Source of the DNA: Opitutaceae bacterium | GTDB taxonomy: Bacteria; Verrucomicrobiota; Verrucomicrobiia; Opitutales; Opitutaceae | Length of the DNA stretch: 64,000 nucleotides | Direction of reading: 5' to 3' | Assembly (NCBI GenBank): GCA_041395105.1 | Contig: JAWLBB010000001.1 | Span: 1,639,501-1,703,500, forward strand | Shown here: one piece after another, positions 7,319 through 15,709 of the stretch | Numbering within the stretch: position 1 is the first letter of the stretch | How the letters are laid out: each line of letters begins with the position of its first letter | Translations under genes and position numbers: made by a program | Notes under the pieces: model-generated | The model's database searches: none | Seen by the model: the letters and a program-made list of their open reading frames with translations, nothing else | What the model was told of the DNA's origin: nothing

Positions 7319-8683
7319 ATGAGCAGAATCACTAAATACCTTCCCGGCCTGGCCGGAGTCGCGGCCCTCACGATGGCGGCCTCGGCGTTTGGACAGGATG
7401 CGGCTGCGGCCGTTGACCCTTACGAAGCCTTTACGGCGTCGCCGGGGTTTGCGCTGTTTACGGCGCACAACCTCTGGATGATGATCGCGGCCGCCCTAGT
7501 CTTCATCATGCACCTTGGATTTGCCAGCCTTGAAGCCGGACTGACCCAGTCGAAGAACACAGTCAATATCCTCTTCAAGAACACGATGATCCCGTGCATC
7601 GGCATCCTGACCTACGCGATCATCGGGTTCAACCTGATGTATCCGGGTTTTGCGGATGATTCCTCGGGAATCCTCGCCTTTGCCGGTTTCGGGATCTCGG
7701 TCACGGACACGGCGAGCCTGACCAGTGATTATGCGGCGGGTTACACCTACTGGACGGATTTCCTCTTCCAGGCGATGTTTGCGGCCACGGCGGCCACCAT
7801 CGTATCCGGTGCCGTGGCCGAGCGGATCAAGCTCGGTCCCTTCCTCATCTTCTCGACCCTCTTTGTCGCGATTGTCTATCCGATCGGGGGAGCCTGGAAG
7901 TGGGGTGGTGGCTGGCTCAACATGATGGAGACGCCTTTTTATGACTTTGCCGGCTCCACCATCGTTCACTCGATCGGCGGTTGGGGTGCTCTGGCGGGAG
8001 TGATCCTGCTCGGACCACGTCTGGGCAAGTATCTCCCGGGTGGAAAGATGAAGCCGATTCTCGGTCACAGCATGCCTCTGGCCACCATCGGTGTCTTTCT
8101 GCTCTGGCTCGGCTGGTTCGGGTTCAACGGTGGTTCGGTCCTCTCGGCGGATCCGGCCCTGGTTTCCCTCACGCTGGTCACCACCTCGATCGCCGCGTCA
8201 GCCGGAGCGGTCGGTTCGATGTTCGTTTCCTGGACGGTGCTGAAAAAGCCCGACCTCTCGATGGTCCTGAACGGTGTGCTGGCTGGTCTGGTCGGCATCA
8301 CGGCGGGAGCGGATCAGATGGCGGCGGGTTCCGCCACCATCATCGGTTTGATTGCCGGTGGCCTGGTGGTCTTCTCGGTTCTTTTCTTCGACAAGATCAA
8401 GATCGACGATCCGGTGGGCGCACTTTCGGTCCATCTGGTCTGCGGTATCTGGGGCACCCTTGCGGTGGGGCTCTTCGGCAACTTGGCCGGTGGCGCGCAG
8501 ATCGTTTCCCAGCTCATCGGCATCGTCAGCATCGGTGTCTTCACCTTCATCTGTGCCTTCATCCTCTTCTTCATCCTCAAGGTCACCGTCGGAATCCGGG
8601 TGTCTCCGGAGGAGGAAACCGGTGGACTTGATGTCGGCGAGCATGGCATGGAAGCCTACCCTGATTTCGGTCGGAACAGCTGA
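7319..8683 (+). CDS. amtB: Ammonium transporter AmtB
   Basis: 454 residues starting at MSRITKYLPG. The frame stays open further upstream, but that part overlaps repeats and the sigma-54 promoter, so the ATG at 7319 is preferred. A cleavable signal peptide (about residues 1-25, ending ASAFGQ) precedes eleven predicted membrane helices, as in other Amt proteins. The twin pore histidines are visible in STIVHSIGGWGAL and LSVHLVCGIWG, and the Amt signature near FAGSTIVHSIGG is intact. It conducts ammonium/ammonia across the inner membrane. glnK follows 97 bases downstream, the conserved pairing in which GlnK plugs the AmtB pore when nitrogen is plentiful. Confidence 0.95.
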   Translation: MSRITKYLPGLAGVAALTMAASAFGQDAAAAVDPYEAFTASPGFALFTAHNLWMMIAAALVFIMHLGFASLEAGLTQSKNTVNILFKNTMIPCIGILTYAIIGFNLMYPGFADDSSGILAFAGFGISVTDTASLTSDYAAGYTYWTDFLFQAMFAATAATIVSGAVAERIKLGPFLIFSTLFVAIVYPIGGAWKWGGGWLNMMETPFYDFAGSTIVHSIGGWGALAGVILLGPRLGKYLPGGKMKPILGHSMPLATIGVFLLWLGWFGFNGGSVLSADPALVSLTLVTTSIAASAGAVGSMFVSWTVLKKPDLSMVLNGVLAGLVGITAGADQMAAGSATIIGLIAGGLVVFSVLFFDKIKIDDPVGALSVHLVCGIWGTLAVGLFGNLAGGAQIVSQLIGIVSIGVFTFICAFILFFILKVTVGIRVSPEEETGGLDVGEHGMEAYPDFGRNS

Positions 8684-8700
8684 CAGAAAATGCTTTAAAA

Positions 8701-8732
8701 GCCGGGTGCGGCGCCCATATGCTTCACCCGGC
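8701..8732 (+). promoter_or_regulatory. Hairpin in the amtB-glnK gap
   Basis: A perfect 8-bp stem (GCCGGGTG and CACCCGGC) encloses a 16-base loop between the two genes. No T-run follows, so it is probably an mRNA processing or stability element or a leaky attenuator rather than a full terminator. Confidence 0.4.
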
Positions 8733-8780
8733 CCCAATCCTTAGAACCATTTCACAATCAAGCAGAAGAAAGAGCACTCA

Positions 8781-9119
8781 ATGAAACTCATCATCGCCAT
8801 TATCAAACCCTTCAAGTTGGAAGAGGTGAAGGAAGCGCTTTCAGAGATCGGGATCGAGGGCATGACCGTTACCGAGGTCAAGGGCTTCGGCCGCCAGAAG
8901 GGCCATACCGAGATCTATCGCGGCAGCGAATACACCGTGGACTTCCTGCCCAAGGTCAAAATCGAAATCGTCGTCGTCGACGAACTGGTCGCCAAGACCG
9001 TCGAGACGATCGTCAAGGGCGCCAAGACCGGAAAGATCGGGGACGGCAAGGTCTTCGTGGTTCCGATCGACGAGGCGGTCCGGATCCGGACCGACGAGCG
9101 CGGCGACGGCGCGGTCTGA
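8781..9119 (+). CDS. glnK: Nitrogen regulatory protein P-II (GlnK)
   Basis: 112 residues, the exact size of P-II proteins. The start MKLIIAIIKPFKLEEVKEAL is canonical, and the T-loop carries Tyr51 in GSEYTVDF, the uridylylation site of proteobacterial homologues. The second signature (TGKIGDGKVFV) and the C-terminal EAVRIRTDERG, which closes over bound ATP/ADP and 2-oxoglutarate, are present. As a cytoplasmic trimer it senses carbon, nitrogen and energy state and blocks AmtB. It lies behind amtB and is probably co-transcribed from the sigma-54 promoter at 7229. A terminator follows at 9144. Confidence 0.96.
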   Translation: MKLIIAIIKPFKLEEVKEALSEIGIEGMTVTEVKGFGRQKGHTEIYRGSEYTVDFLPKVKIEIVVVDELVAKTVETIVKGAKTGKIGDGKVFVVPIDEAVRIRTDERGDGAV

Positions 9120-9143
9120 TCTGCAGACCCAATCAGTCCTGTC

Positions 9144-9179
9144 AACGGTCGGTCCGCCTGGCGGACCGACCGTTTTTTT
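9144..9179 (+). terminator. Rho-independent terminator after glnK
   Basis: AACGGTCGGTCCGCC and its full complement are separated by one base (effective loop CTG or larger) and followed by seven T residues. This is the clearest intrinsic terminator in the window and closes the amtB-glnK operon. Confidence 0.9.
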
Positions 9180-9250
9180 GGCGGCTGGTTGCGGGACTTC
9201 GAGTCAAAGAAGGCTCGCTTCGCGACGGCCGACCGGCACACTGGTTTGGC

Positions 9251-10180
9251 ATGTTGGGACGCCACAAACGTTTTTCCTACGACCGGGTATTCGGGTTCGG
9301 GTGGTTGACCGGGTTGGTCTCCGCGGTGGTCCTCGGATTCGTCCTTTCCGGATGTTCGGTCAACAAGCCGCCGGTTCTGCCTGCTCTCATGGTCGATGCC
9401 GGCGCCGCTTCCCAGGCGGGGCGGATTGTCTGGCGGGATCTCTTTGTCGCCGATATCGACCGGGTCCGACCGTTCTATGAGTCCCTTTTCGGGTGGGAAT
9501 TCGATGCGTCCGTGGACTACGGCAATTTCCAACTCGCCCGGCTCGACGGGAGGCCGGTGGCGGGGTTCGTTTTGATGGATGAAGACCGCACGAGAGACGT
9601 CACTACCCAGTGGGTGCCGAATCTCCTGGTTGAGGATGTCGATGCGGTGGCCGCGCGATTCGCTGATGGCGGGACGGTTCTTCGGGCGCCGGTCGACCTG
9701 CCGGATCGGGGTCGGGTGGCAGTGGTTGAAGATGCCGAGGAAGCTCCGGTTCTGCTGCTGGAAACCCGCAACGGCACCCCGACGCCGCCCACGGGGGCTC
9801 CGGGCACCTTTTTCTGGACGGAATTGTGGTCGGCGGATGAAGCGATTTCCCTGCCGTTCTATGAACAGACCGTCGGCTACAGGCGAGTGCCGACCCCTGA
9901 GGGGATTGACCCGAGCTACCGGATCATCGGAGTGGGTGGCGAACGACAGGCCGGTCTCGTGGTGATTCCCTACGACGGTGTCCGTCCTCATTGGTTGTCC
10001 TATATCGCGGTTGACGACCCCTCGGCGATTGCCGAGCGGGCGGTGGCATTAGGGGGACGAGTCCTGATCGCACCCGACGAGACGAACGGCCGGGTGGCGG
10101 CGGTTCTCGCCGACCCGGGTGGTGGGGTCTTTGGAATCCAGCAATGGCCGTTGCAGACGGAAGAGGAGGTGCAGCCATGA
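9251..10180 (+). CDS. Lipoprotein with two VOC (glyoxalase-like) domains
   Basis: 309 residues. A signal peptide ends in the lipobox LSGC (Cys35), so the protein is predicted to be lipid-anchored outside the cytoplasm. Two vicinal-oxygen-chelate modules follow: residues about 57-175 (IVWRDLFVADIDRVRPFYESL and GWEF) and about 185-300 (FFWTELWSADEAISLPFYEQ and GYRR). This double arrangement is that of the CFP32/YdeM-like VOC group. Most VOC proteins are cytoplasmic, so export is unusual. Substrate and metal are unknown. The stop codon overlaps the next gene's ATG. Confidence 0.8.
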   Translation: MLGRHKRFSYDRVFGFGWLTGLVSAVVLGFVLSGCSVNKPPVLPALMVDAGAASQAGRIVWRDLFVADIDRVRPFYESLFGWEFDASVDYGNFQLARLDGRPVAGFVLMDEDRTRDVTTQWVPNLLVEDVDAVAARFADGGTVLRAPVDLPDRGRVAVVEDAEEAPVLLLETRNGTPTPPTGAPGTFFWTELWSADEAISLPFYEQTVGYRRVPTPEGIDPSYRIIGVGGERQAGLVVIPYDGVRPHWLSYIAVDDPSAIAERAVALGGRVLIAPDETNGRVAAVLADPGGGVFGIQQWPLQTEEEVQP

Positions 10181-10362
10181 GAATCCGACGAGTGATTTTT
10201 GTCCTGGCAGGGATGGCCGCCGTTCTTTTTCTGAGCGGTTGCGAGACCGGCAATGTGGCGATGAGTGTGGGATTCAGTCAGATGGGACCGAATGGAGGCT
10301 ACTATGGTGGATCTTACGGGACCCATGGCAGCAGTATCTCGATTGGCAAAGTCTGGCACTGA
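10177..10362 (+). CDS. Small lipoprotein of unknown function
   Basis: 61 residues starting at the ATG inside ATGA, which overlaps the stop of the VOC lipoprotein gene by four bases, so translation is probably coupled. The signal peptide ends in LSGC (Cys22). The mature part of about 40 residues is rich in Gly, Ser and Tyr (GGYYGGSYG) and has no known domain. Pairing with another lipoprotein suggests a shared envelope role, but none can be named. Confidence 0.65.
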   Translation: MRIRRVIFVLAGMAAVLFLSGCETGNVAMSVGFSQMGPNGGYYGGSYGTHGSSISIGKVWH

Positions 10363-10371
10363 TCGGGCGCC

Positions 10372-11808
10372 ATGAATTCGAAGTCCCGGCGTCCGAATGT
10401 CCTGATTCTCTATACGGATCAGCAACGCTGGGATGCACTTGGCGCGAATGGAAACAGGGCGATCCTAACTCCGCATCTGGACCGGTTGGCCGCGGAAGGC
10501 GTCAGCTTCGTCCGCCATTTTGTCCAGAATCCGGTCTGTATGCCCAGCCGGGTCAGCTTTCTGTCGGGTCAGTATCCATCCGCGCTCAAGATCACCCACA
10601 TGGGTGTTCCCGTGCCGGAAGATACGGAGACAGCGGCGACCCTCTTTGGCCGTGCCGGATACCGGTGTGCGAATCTGGGCAAGCTTCACTTCCTGCCCCA
10701 CGCCAACCGCAATCACCGGGATCCTCATCCTAAGTACGATTTTGATCACCTCTGTATCTCCGATGAACCAGGTTGTTATGAAGACGCCTATCATGCCTGG
10801 GTATCCCGGGTTGCTCCCGATCAGCTGGACTTGATTTCGCCCGGATTGCCGCCGGCGCGCGCCGTGTTTCATGAAGTGATGGGAATCGCGGATCCGGTCG
10901 TCCATCCGGAAGTGGGTCAACGCTTCGATTTCAAGGGAGCCCAGCCGGCACGGTGCTCCGCCGGGGTCACTCATTCGGCCTTTGTCGCGGAACAGACCAT
11001 GGAGTTCATGCGGCGGAGCCGCGACGAGACGTTCTTTTGTATTGCGGGTTTTTATTCGCCGCACGCCCCTTGGATCGTCCCCCAGGAATACCTGAATCTG
11101 TATGACCCGGAGACGCTGCCTTTGCCGAAGTATCCGCAGAGCGTCAACGACGCCCGGCCGCGAACGGAGGGGCCGGAATGTCTCTATTCGGACGAGCAAC
11201 TCAGGTCCGCATGCCACGGTTATTATGCCATGGTAAGCGAAGTGGACGCCCAGGTGGGCCGAATCCTTGATTGCCTCAAGGAGCTGGATCTTGAGGAGGA
11301 TACCATCGTGGTCTTCACGTCGGATCACGGTGAATGGCTGGGTGATCACCTCAGGTTCGGGAAAGGGGCGCCGGGCGACGATTCGATCGCGCGGGTACCG
11401 TTGCTTTTTCGCTATCCTGGCGTTGTGGACCGTCCCGGGCGTTCCGAAGGTGGTTTGGTCGAAGCGGTCGACGTCCTGCCGACCCTGCTCGAATTGGCGG
11501 GAATCCCGGTTCCGGGCCACCTGCAGGGTTCGAGCCTGGCACCGGGGCTCACCCGTTCAGCCGCCGTGGGCAAGAATTCGGTCCTGATGGAGGCGGACGG
11601 CTGGAAGACACTCCGGACGGATCGCTATCGCTACCGGGTGTGTGCGGACGGATCCGAAAGTCTGTGGGATCTGGCGAAAGACCCCGGCGAATACGAGGAC
11701 CTGGCGAATCGGGCCGATTGTCTGGAGGTGCTCGCCGAAATGCGCCGAGCCCTCCTGGAGAAGATCGTGGCGGTTGAACGCCCGTTGCCACGCACCTGGC
11801 CTTATTGA
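10372..11808 (+). CDS. Type I sulfatase
   Basis: 478 residues, typical for the formylglycine-dependent sulfatase family. The N-terminus has the metal-binding LYTDQQRWDALG motif. The catalytic cysteine that a maturase converts to formylglycine is Cys56 in VCMPSR, the C-x-P-S-R signature. FTSDHGEWLGDH near residue 320 supplies further calcium ligands, and a C-terminal domain (SLWDLAKDPGEYEDLAN) ends the protein. No signal peptide is seen, so it may act in the cytoplasm or follow an unrecognised route. It should hydrolyse a sulfate ester or sulfamate, likely from a sulfated glycan. No maturase or glycoside hydrolase lies nearby. Confidence 0.92.
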   Translation: MNSKSRRPNVLILYTDQQRWDALGANGNRAILTPHLDRLAAEGVSFVRHFVQNPVCMPSRVSFLSGQYPSALKITHMGVPVPEDTETAATLFGRAGYRCANLGKLHFLPHANRNHRDPHPKYDFDHLCISDEPGCYEDAYHAWVSRVAPDQLDLISPGLPPARAVFHEVMGIADPVVHPEVGQRFDFKGAQPARCSAGVTHSAFVAEQTMEFMRRSRDETFFCIAGFYSPHAPWIVPQEYLNLYDPETLPLPKYPQSVNDARPRTEGPECLYSDEQLRSACHGYYAMVSEVDAQVGRILDCLKELDLEEDTIVVFTSDHGEWLGDHLRFGKGAPGDDSIARVPLLFRYPGVVDRPGRSEGGLVEAVDVLPTLLELAGIPVPGHLQGSSLAPGLTRSAAVGKNSVLMEADGWKTLRTDRYRYRVCADGSESLWDLAKDPGEYEDLANRADCLEVLAEMRRALLEKIVAVERPLPRTWPY

Positions 11809-11828
11809 GCGACAGGCCGGGATCGGTG

Positions 11829-11927
11829 TCAGAAGGGCCAGATGCCGAAAGGCAAGGCCGTCACCAGCAGGCCGAGGCAGGCCAGGGCGATGAGGATTTC
11901 GGTTCGATGGATTCGAATGAAATGCAT
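11829..11927 (-). CDS. 32-residue single-span membrane peptide
   Basis: The frame ATG at 11927 to TGA at 11829 encodes 32 residues: a basic head (MHFIRIHRTE), one strongly hydrophobic span (ILIALACLGLLVTALPF) and the tail GIWPF. A purine-rich stretch (GGGAAGAGAG) precedes the ATG. It converges on the sulfatase gene, with stop codons about 20 bases apart. The layout is that of a bacterial small membrane protein; no homologue is recognised and a chance frame is possible. Confidence 0.45.
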   Translation of the reverse strand: MHFIRIHRTEILIALACLGLLVTALPFGIWPF

Positions 11928-12006
11928 GGCGGATCTCTCTTCCCTGTCTATCGGCCGCCACCGCCTGCGGTTGAATCGTCCTCCATTTTACGAACGGATC
12001 ACTCAG

Positions 12007-12122
12007 GAATGGCAATGATAAGGGGTATGCAGGATGGATCAGGGGTTAGACGCGGCAGTCTCTTGCCGCGAATCCACGTCGAAACGCCCCAAGGGACTGG
12101 GGCGACTACACCAGACGAACGA
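12007..12122. mobile_element. Second copy of the two-hairpin REP/MITE-like element
   Basis: Similar to 7014-7130 throughout. It carries the same perfect hairpins CGCGGCA/TGCCGCG (12051-12070) and CGCCCCA/TGGGGCG (12085-12104) and ends in the shared GACTACACCAGAC. The left arm is present (from 12007) but no right arm is seen, so this copy is shortened or uses another end. It lies in the gap between the sulfatase gene and the cysteine-rich pair. Confidence 0.65.
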
Positions 12123-12179
12123 AAGATTAGAAAACCACGGGCCTGAGCCGGAGAATTGGTTGGTGCCATCCCCGATCTC

Positions 12180-12731
12180 TCAGCTCTTCACGTCCGGATG
12201 ATTGGCCCGCACGTAGGTGTCCACCTTCGGATCATCCGCCGCCCAGTCGGGCCTCAGGCGGACATCGTTTTCGCCGGCGAGACTCCCGGGTGCTGAGGGC
12301 GGGGCCGGGTCGTCCGCTTTGCGAATCTCCCACCAGCAACGGCCCAGGTGGTTGTGCTGATGGTCGATCACATAGCCGGCCCGACTGAGCAGGGGCCCGA
12401 TCCAGCCCATGCAGTGGTCGCAGTAGTCCGGATACTGTTCGAGGCCGTTCCGAAGGAGGAATCCCTTCGACGGACACTCATGCATGTCGATCCGGAAGAC
12501 CCGATCGGTCTCGCTGACCGCGTAACCGGCGGCCTCCTCGGCCAGGGTGTGTCCCCAGTATTCGCGCATCCCGGCAAAACCGCGGCCGAGGATAAGATCG
12601 GCGGCATGTTGCTGCGAGTCCTGATGGATGGCTTCGTCCCAGTAGGCCAGGACGAGACCGTGCCCGCCTTCCCGGTCGAGCCAGTTGAAGGTCCACTCGT
12701 AGTGGCCGCAGAAATCGTAGACTCCTATCAT
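12180..12731 (-). CDS. Cysteine-rich protein of unknown function, partner B
   Basis: 183 residues from the ATG at 12731, which overlaps the stop of the preceding gene as ATGA. The protein is soluble, with an aromatic N-terminus (GVYDFCGHYEWTFNW) and a C-terminal half of paired Cys/His motifs: HECPSKG, DYCDHCMGW, DHQHNHLGRCWWEIR. The order (CP, then C-x-x-C, then a Cys near the end) matches that of the gene just upstream, so the two look like diverged paralogues. The spacing recalls the L-2-amino-thiazoline-4-carboxylate hydrolase-like family, but I cannot confirm that. The last 30 residues are polar and possibly disordered. Confidence 0.7.
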   Translation of the reverse strand: MIGVYDFCGHYEWTFNWLDREGGHGLVLAYWDEAIHQDSQQHAADLILGRGFAGMREYWGHTLAEEAAGYAVSETDRVFRIDMHECPSKGFLLRNGLEQYPDYCDHCMGWIGPLLSRAGYVIDHQHNHLGRCWWEIRKADDPAPPSAPGSLAGENDVRLRPDWAADDPKVDTYVRANHPDVKS

Positions 12732-13246
12732 GAGGCCTCCGCGATGGTGTTGAGGTCCTGAGCCGGCAGATCGGGCCGGCTCAGGCGATAGGTGTGGCGA
12801 CATGAGCCGTTGCCGCCTTCCAGGCGCATGGCCATCCCGGCGGCGGCGGCCATGGCTTCTTCCTGGAAATAGCAATGCTGGCAGAATTGGGGAAAGATGG
12901 CGCGTCCCCCCCGGCGCAGGTGCGTGATGGCCGGACAGACCCGAACTTCAATCTCCACCCGGTCGGCGGATTCGGTCACCTCGACCTCGGCTCCGGGTTC
13001 GGCCCGGAAGAAGGCCCGCCAGTAGGCAGCCACCCCGGCCAGCCCCTCGTGCTTCCATTTTATGGATACAGGGCGGAAATACCCGCGTCCCAAATCCGTC
13101 CAGTAACGCCGCAACCCTTCGATCCCGAGCCGTTGACCGATGAAGCGGAAGGTGGCGTTGATGGCAAAGTAGAAATCGGCGGCCCCGACCGGCTTGGCGT
13201 CGGGGTAGGGCAGGGGCGAGGGGCGGTGATCTTCCGGTAAGGGCAA
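12728..13246 (-). CDS. Cysteine-rich protein of unknown function, partner A
   Basis: 172 residues from a TTG at 13246; no ATG is available nearby, so the start is uncertain. The N-terminal half is helical (DFYFAINATFRFIGQRLG, YWTDLGRGYF). The C-terminal half holds VCPAITHL, FPQFCQHCYFQEE and GGNGSCRHTYR. This pattern resembles the ATC-hydrolase-like family (L-2-amino-thiazoline-4-carboxylate hydrolase), assigned here only tentatively. It overlaps partner B by four bases and lies downstream of the peptide ABC importer genes on the same strand, so the pair may act on imported compounds. Cytoplasmic, with no signal peptide. Confidence 0.7.
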   Translation of the reverse strand: MPLPEDHRPSPLPYPDAKPVGAADFYFAINATFRFIGQRLGIEGLRRYWTDLGRGYFRPVSIKWKHEGLAGVAAYWRAFFRAEPGAEVEVTESADRVEIEVRVCPAITHLRRGGRAIFPQFCQHCYFQEEAMAAAAGMAMRLEGGNGSCRHTYRLSRPDLPAQDLNTIAEAS

Positions 13247-13295
13247 GGCGAATCCCTCGATGAACGGTCGCCGGCGTCTCCGTCGGTCCCTCAGG

Positions 13296-13574
13296 TCAAG
13301 GGATGAGGTGCGGGGCCTGGATGATTCCCTCGGAAACGAGGACGGCGAGAACGATAAGGGCGAAGATGACGAAGGAGAAGAGCCGCAACATCTTCGTGAA
13401 GATGCCGTAGAGGGTGAAAATACCGGCGATACCGGCGCAGACCCGGCCGGCGATCTTGACGTCCTCCCTGCTCAATTCCAGCTGATCCATGACCAGCGGA
13501 ATGAGAATGATTGCGATGATGACAAAGGCGATCTTGAAGCGGCTGAAGAATGGTTTTTTCTTTTCGTCGGCCAT
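13296..13574 (-). CDS. Small membrane protein of unknown function
   Basis: 92 residues: a charged N-terminus MADEKKKPFFSRFK, then hydrophobic segments at about 15-29 (IAFVIIAIILIPLVM), 45-58 (VCAGIAGIFTLYGI) and 63-82 (LRLFSFVIFALIVLAVLVSE). It is probably an inner-membrane protein with two or three helices. It lies between oppF and the cysteine-rich pair on the same strand, but gaps of 50-90 bases leave operon membership open. No family is recognised. Confidence 0.65.
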   Translation of the reverse strand: MADEKKKPFFSRFKIAFVIIAIILIPLVMDQLELSREDVKIAGRVCAGIAGIFTLYGIFTKMLRLFSFVIFALIVLAVLVSEGIIQAPHLIP

Positions 13575-13664
13575 GGTCCGGTGGGGAAGAGGTGGAAGCG
13601 CGGTGGGTTTGGTGGAGAGATTGATCGGAGAATGGAGGGAATCAATCCGGGAATCACACCATTT

Positions 13665-14654
13665 TCAGAGATCGAAGTGACAGGAGACCTGATGGGGAAT
13701 CCCATCGTCGCTCGTCACTTCCCGCAGCTTCGGGACCTCTTGGCAGCAGACCTCCTTGACATGGGGACAGCGGGTGTGAAAGGGACATCCGGCCGGCGGA
13801 TTGATCGGCGACGGGACGTCGCCGGAGAGAACGATGCGTTTGCGCTTCTGGTTCGGATCAGGAACCGGGATGGCGGAAATGAGGGCCCGGGTGTAGGGGT
13901 GACGGGGTGAGCGGTGGATGGCTTCGGCCCCGGCGAGTTCGACGATCCGTCCCAGGTACATGACGGCGATCCGGTCGGAGATATGCTTCACCACGGCGAG
14001 GTCGTGGGCGATGAAAAGGTAGGACAGCTTGAACGACGCCTGCAATTCGAGCATCAGGTTGAGGATCTGGCTCTGAATGGAGACATCGAGGGCCGAGACC
14101 GGTTCGTCGCAGATGATCAGTTTGGGGTTGAGGGCGATGGCCCGGGCGATGCCGATGCGTTGCCGTTGGCCGCCGGAAAACTCAAAGGGAAACCGGTCCG
14201 CCGCGGTGGTGGGCAGTCCGACGAGGGAGAGAAGCTCATCGATCCGTTTGCGGCGCGATTCGGCGCTGCCGATCTTCTGGATGATGAAGGGCTCTTCGAG
14301 GATGCCGCGGACGGTGTGCCGCGAGTTAAGAGAGTCGGCCGGATCCTGGAAGATCATCTGGATCTGCCGCCGCAAGGGTTTGAGCTGCCGATTGGAAAGC
14401 GTCGCCAGATCGGCACCTTCGTAATGGACTGAACCGGAGGTTGGTTTGAGGAGACGGACGATGCATTTGCCCAGGGTGGATTTGCCGCATCCCGACTCGC
14501 CCACGAGACCAAGGGTCTCGCCCGGCATGATGTCGAGGGAAACCCCGTCGACGGCCCGGCAGACGGCCTGGGCGGTCAGGAAGACGCCGCCCTTGACCGG
14601 GAAGTGCATCTGCAGGTCCTTGACCGAAAGGATGGGTTGGGCGGGATCGCTCAT
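13665..14654 (-). CDS. Peptide ABC transporter ATP-binding protein (OppF/DppF type), set 1
   Basis: 329 residues from ATG 14654, which overlaps the stop of the OppD-type gene (ATGA). Walker A GESGCGKST, the ABC signature FSGGQRQRIGIARA, Walker B LIICDEPVSALD and the switch His in FIAHDLAVVKH are all present. The C-terminal oligopeptide/dipeptide extension carries the cysteines of GCPFHTRCPHVKEVC. It pairs with the OppD-type ATPase to power uptake through the YejB/YejE-like permeases encoded upstream on the same strand. An alternative start eight codons upstream is less likely because of the overlap. Confidence 0.93.
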   Translation of the reverse strand: MSDPAQPILSVKDLQMHFPVKGGVFLTAQAVCRAVDGVSLDIMPGETLGLVGESGCGKSTLGKCIVRLLKPTSGSVHYEGADLATLSNRQLKPLRRQIQMIFQDPADSLNSRHTVRGILEEPFIIQKIGSAESRRKRIDELLSLVGLPTTAADRFPFEFSGGQRQRIGIARAIALNPKLIICDEPVSALDVSIQSQILNLMLELQASFKLSYLFIAHDLAVVKHISDRIAVMYLGRIVELAGAEAIHRSPRHPYTRALISAIPVPDPNQKRKRIVLSGDVPSPINPPAGCPFHTRCPHVKEVCCQEVPKLREVTSDDGIPHQVSCHFDL

Positions 14655-15640
14655 GAGGCGGGCGGGATCTCGTTCCATCGAAAACAGGCCACTTCATGTC
14701 CAGTGGAGGCCACGTCGAGCGGAGGTGGCGCCTCGGCACACCGGTCTTCCCGGAAAGGGCAGCGGTTCTGGAAGCGGCAACCGGCGGGAAGGTCGAGCAG
14801 GCCGGGGACCATGCCTTCGATGATGCTCAACCGGGTTTTGTGCGGATGATCGAGGCGGGGAATGGAGTGCAGGAGACCCTTGGTGTAGGGGTGTTTGGGA
14901 TTCTGGAAGATCTCCCGGACCGGTCCGCTTTCGGCCACGCGGCCGGCATACATGACGACCACCTCGTCGCAGGTCTCGGCGATCACCCCGAGGTCGTGGG
15001 TGATGAGGATGATCGACATGCCCATTTCAAACTGCAGCTTCTGCATCAGTTCGAGGATCTGGGCCTGAATGGTGACGTCGAGGGCGGTGGTCGGCTCGTC
15101 GGCGATGACGAGTGACGGTTTGCAGGCCAGCGCCATGGCGATGACCACCCGCTGGCGCATGCCTCCCGATAGCTGATGGGGGTATTCGCCCACCCGGATC
15201 TCCGGGGAGGGGATGCCGACGTGGCCGAGCAGCTCTATGGCCAGATTCATCGCCATCTGGGGGGTGATGTCCATGTGCTCGAGGTAGACCTCGCAAAGTT
15301 GCTTGCCGATTCGGTGAACGGGGTTGAGCGCCGACATCGGCTCCTGGAAAATCATCCCGATCCGCGACCCACGGATTCCGCGCATGGTATCGTGATCGAG
15401 CTGGACCAGATCCTCGCCATCGAGACGGATCTGGCCGCCCAGAATCCGTCCCATCGGCTGGGGCAGAAGACGCATGATGGACAGGGCGGTCACGCTCTTG
15501 CCGCATCCGGACTCGCCGACAATTCCCAGGGTCTTGCCTCGGGGCACCGAGAAGCTGACTCCGTCCACCGCCCGGACGAGGCCGGCGTCGGTGTCGAATC
15601 CGGTCACGAGATCTCGGACTTCAAGGAGGTTGTCTTCCAC
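14651..15640 (-). CDS. Peptide ABC transporter ATP-binding protein (OppD/DppD type), set 1
   Basis: 329 residues. It contains Walker A GESGCGKSV, the signature LSGGMRQRVVIAMA, Walker B LVIADEPTTALD and the switch region LITHDLGVIAE, followed by the peptide-transporter C-terminal domain with CRFQNRCPFREDRC. It begins 69 bases after the binding-protein gene and overlaps its partner oppF-type gene by four bases, so the two subunits are probably made in equal amounts. It should hydrolyse ATP in the cytoplasm to drive import of peptides or related solutes. Confidence 0.93.
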   Translation of the reverse strand: MEDNLLEVRDLVTGFDTDAGLVRAVDGVSFSVPRGKTLGIVGESGCGKSVTALSIMRLLPQPMGRILGGQIRLDGEDLVQLDHDTMRGIRGSRIGMIFQEPMSALNPVHRIGKQLCEVYLEHMDITPQMAMNLAIELLGHVGIPSPEIRVGEYPHQLSGGMRQRVVIAMALACKPSLVIADEPTTALDVTIQAQILELMQKLQFEMGMSIILITHDLGVIAETCDEVVVMYAGRVAESGPVREIFQNPKHPYTKGLLHSIPRLDHPHKTRLSIIEGMVPGLLDLPAGCRFQNRCPFREDRCAEAPPPLDVASTGHEVACFRWNEIPPAS

Positions 15641-15709
15641 GGTGTCAGGGGTGGGTGAATGCAGGAAAGGCGCGAACGTTGGGTGTCTCTCGAAGACTTC
15701 CGGGGCGAA

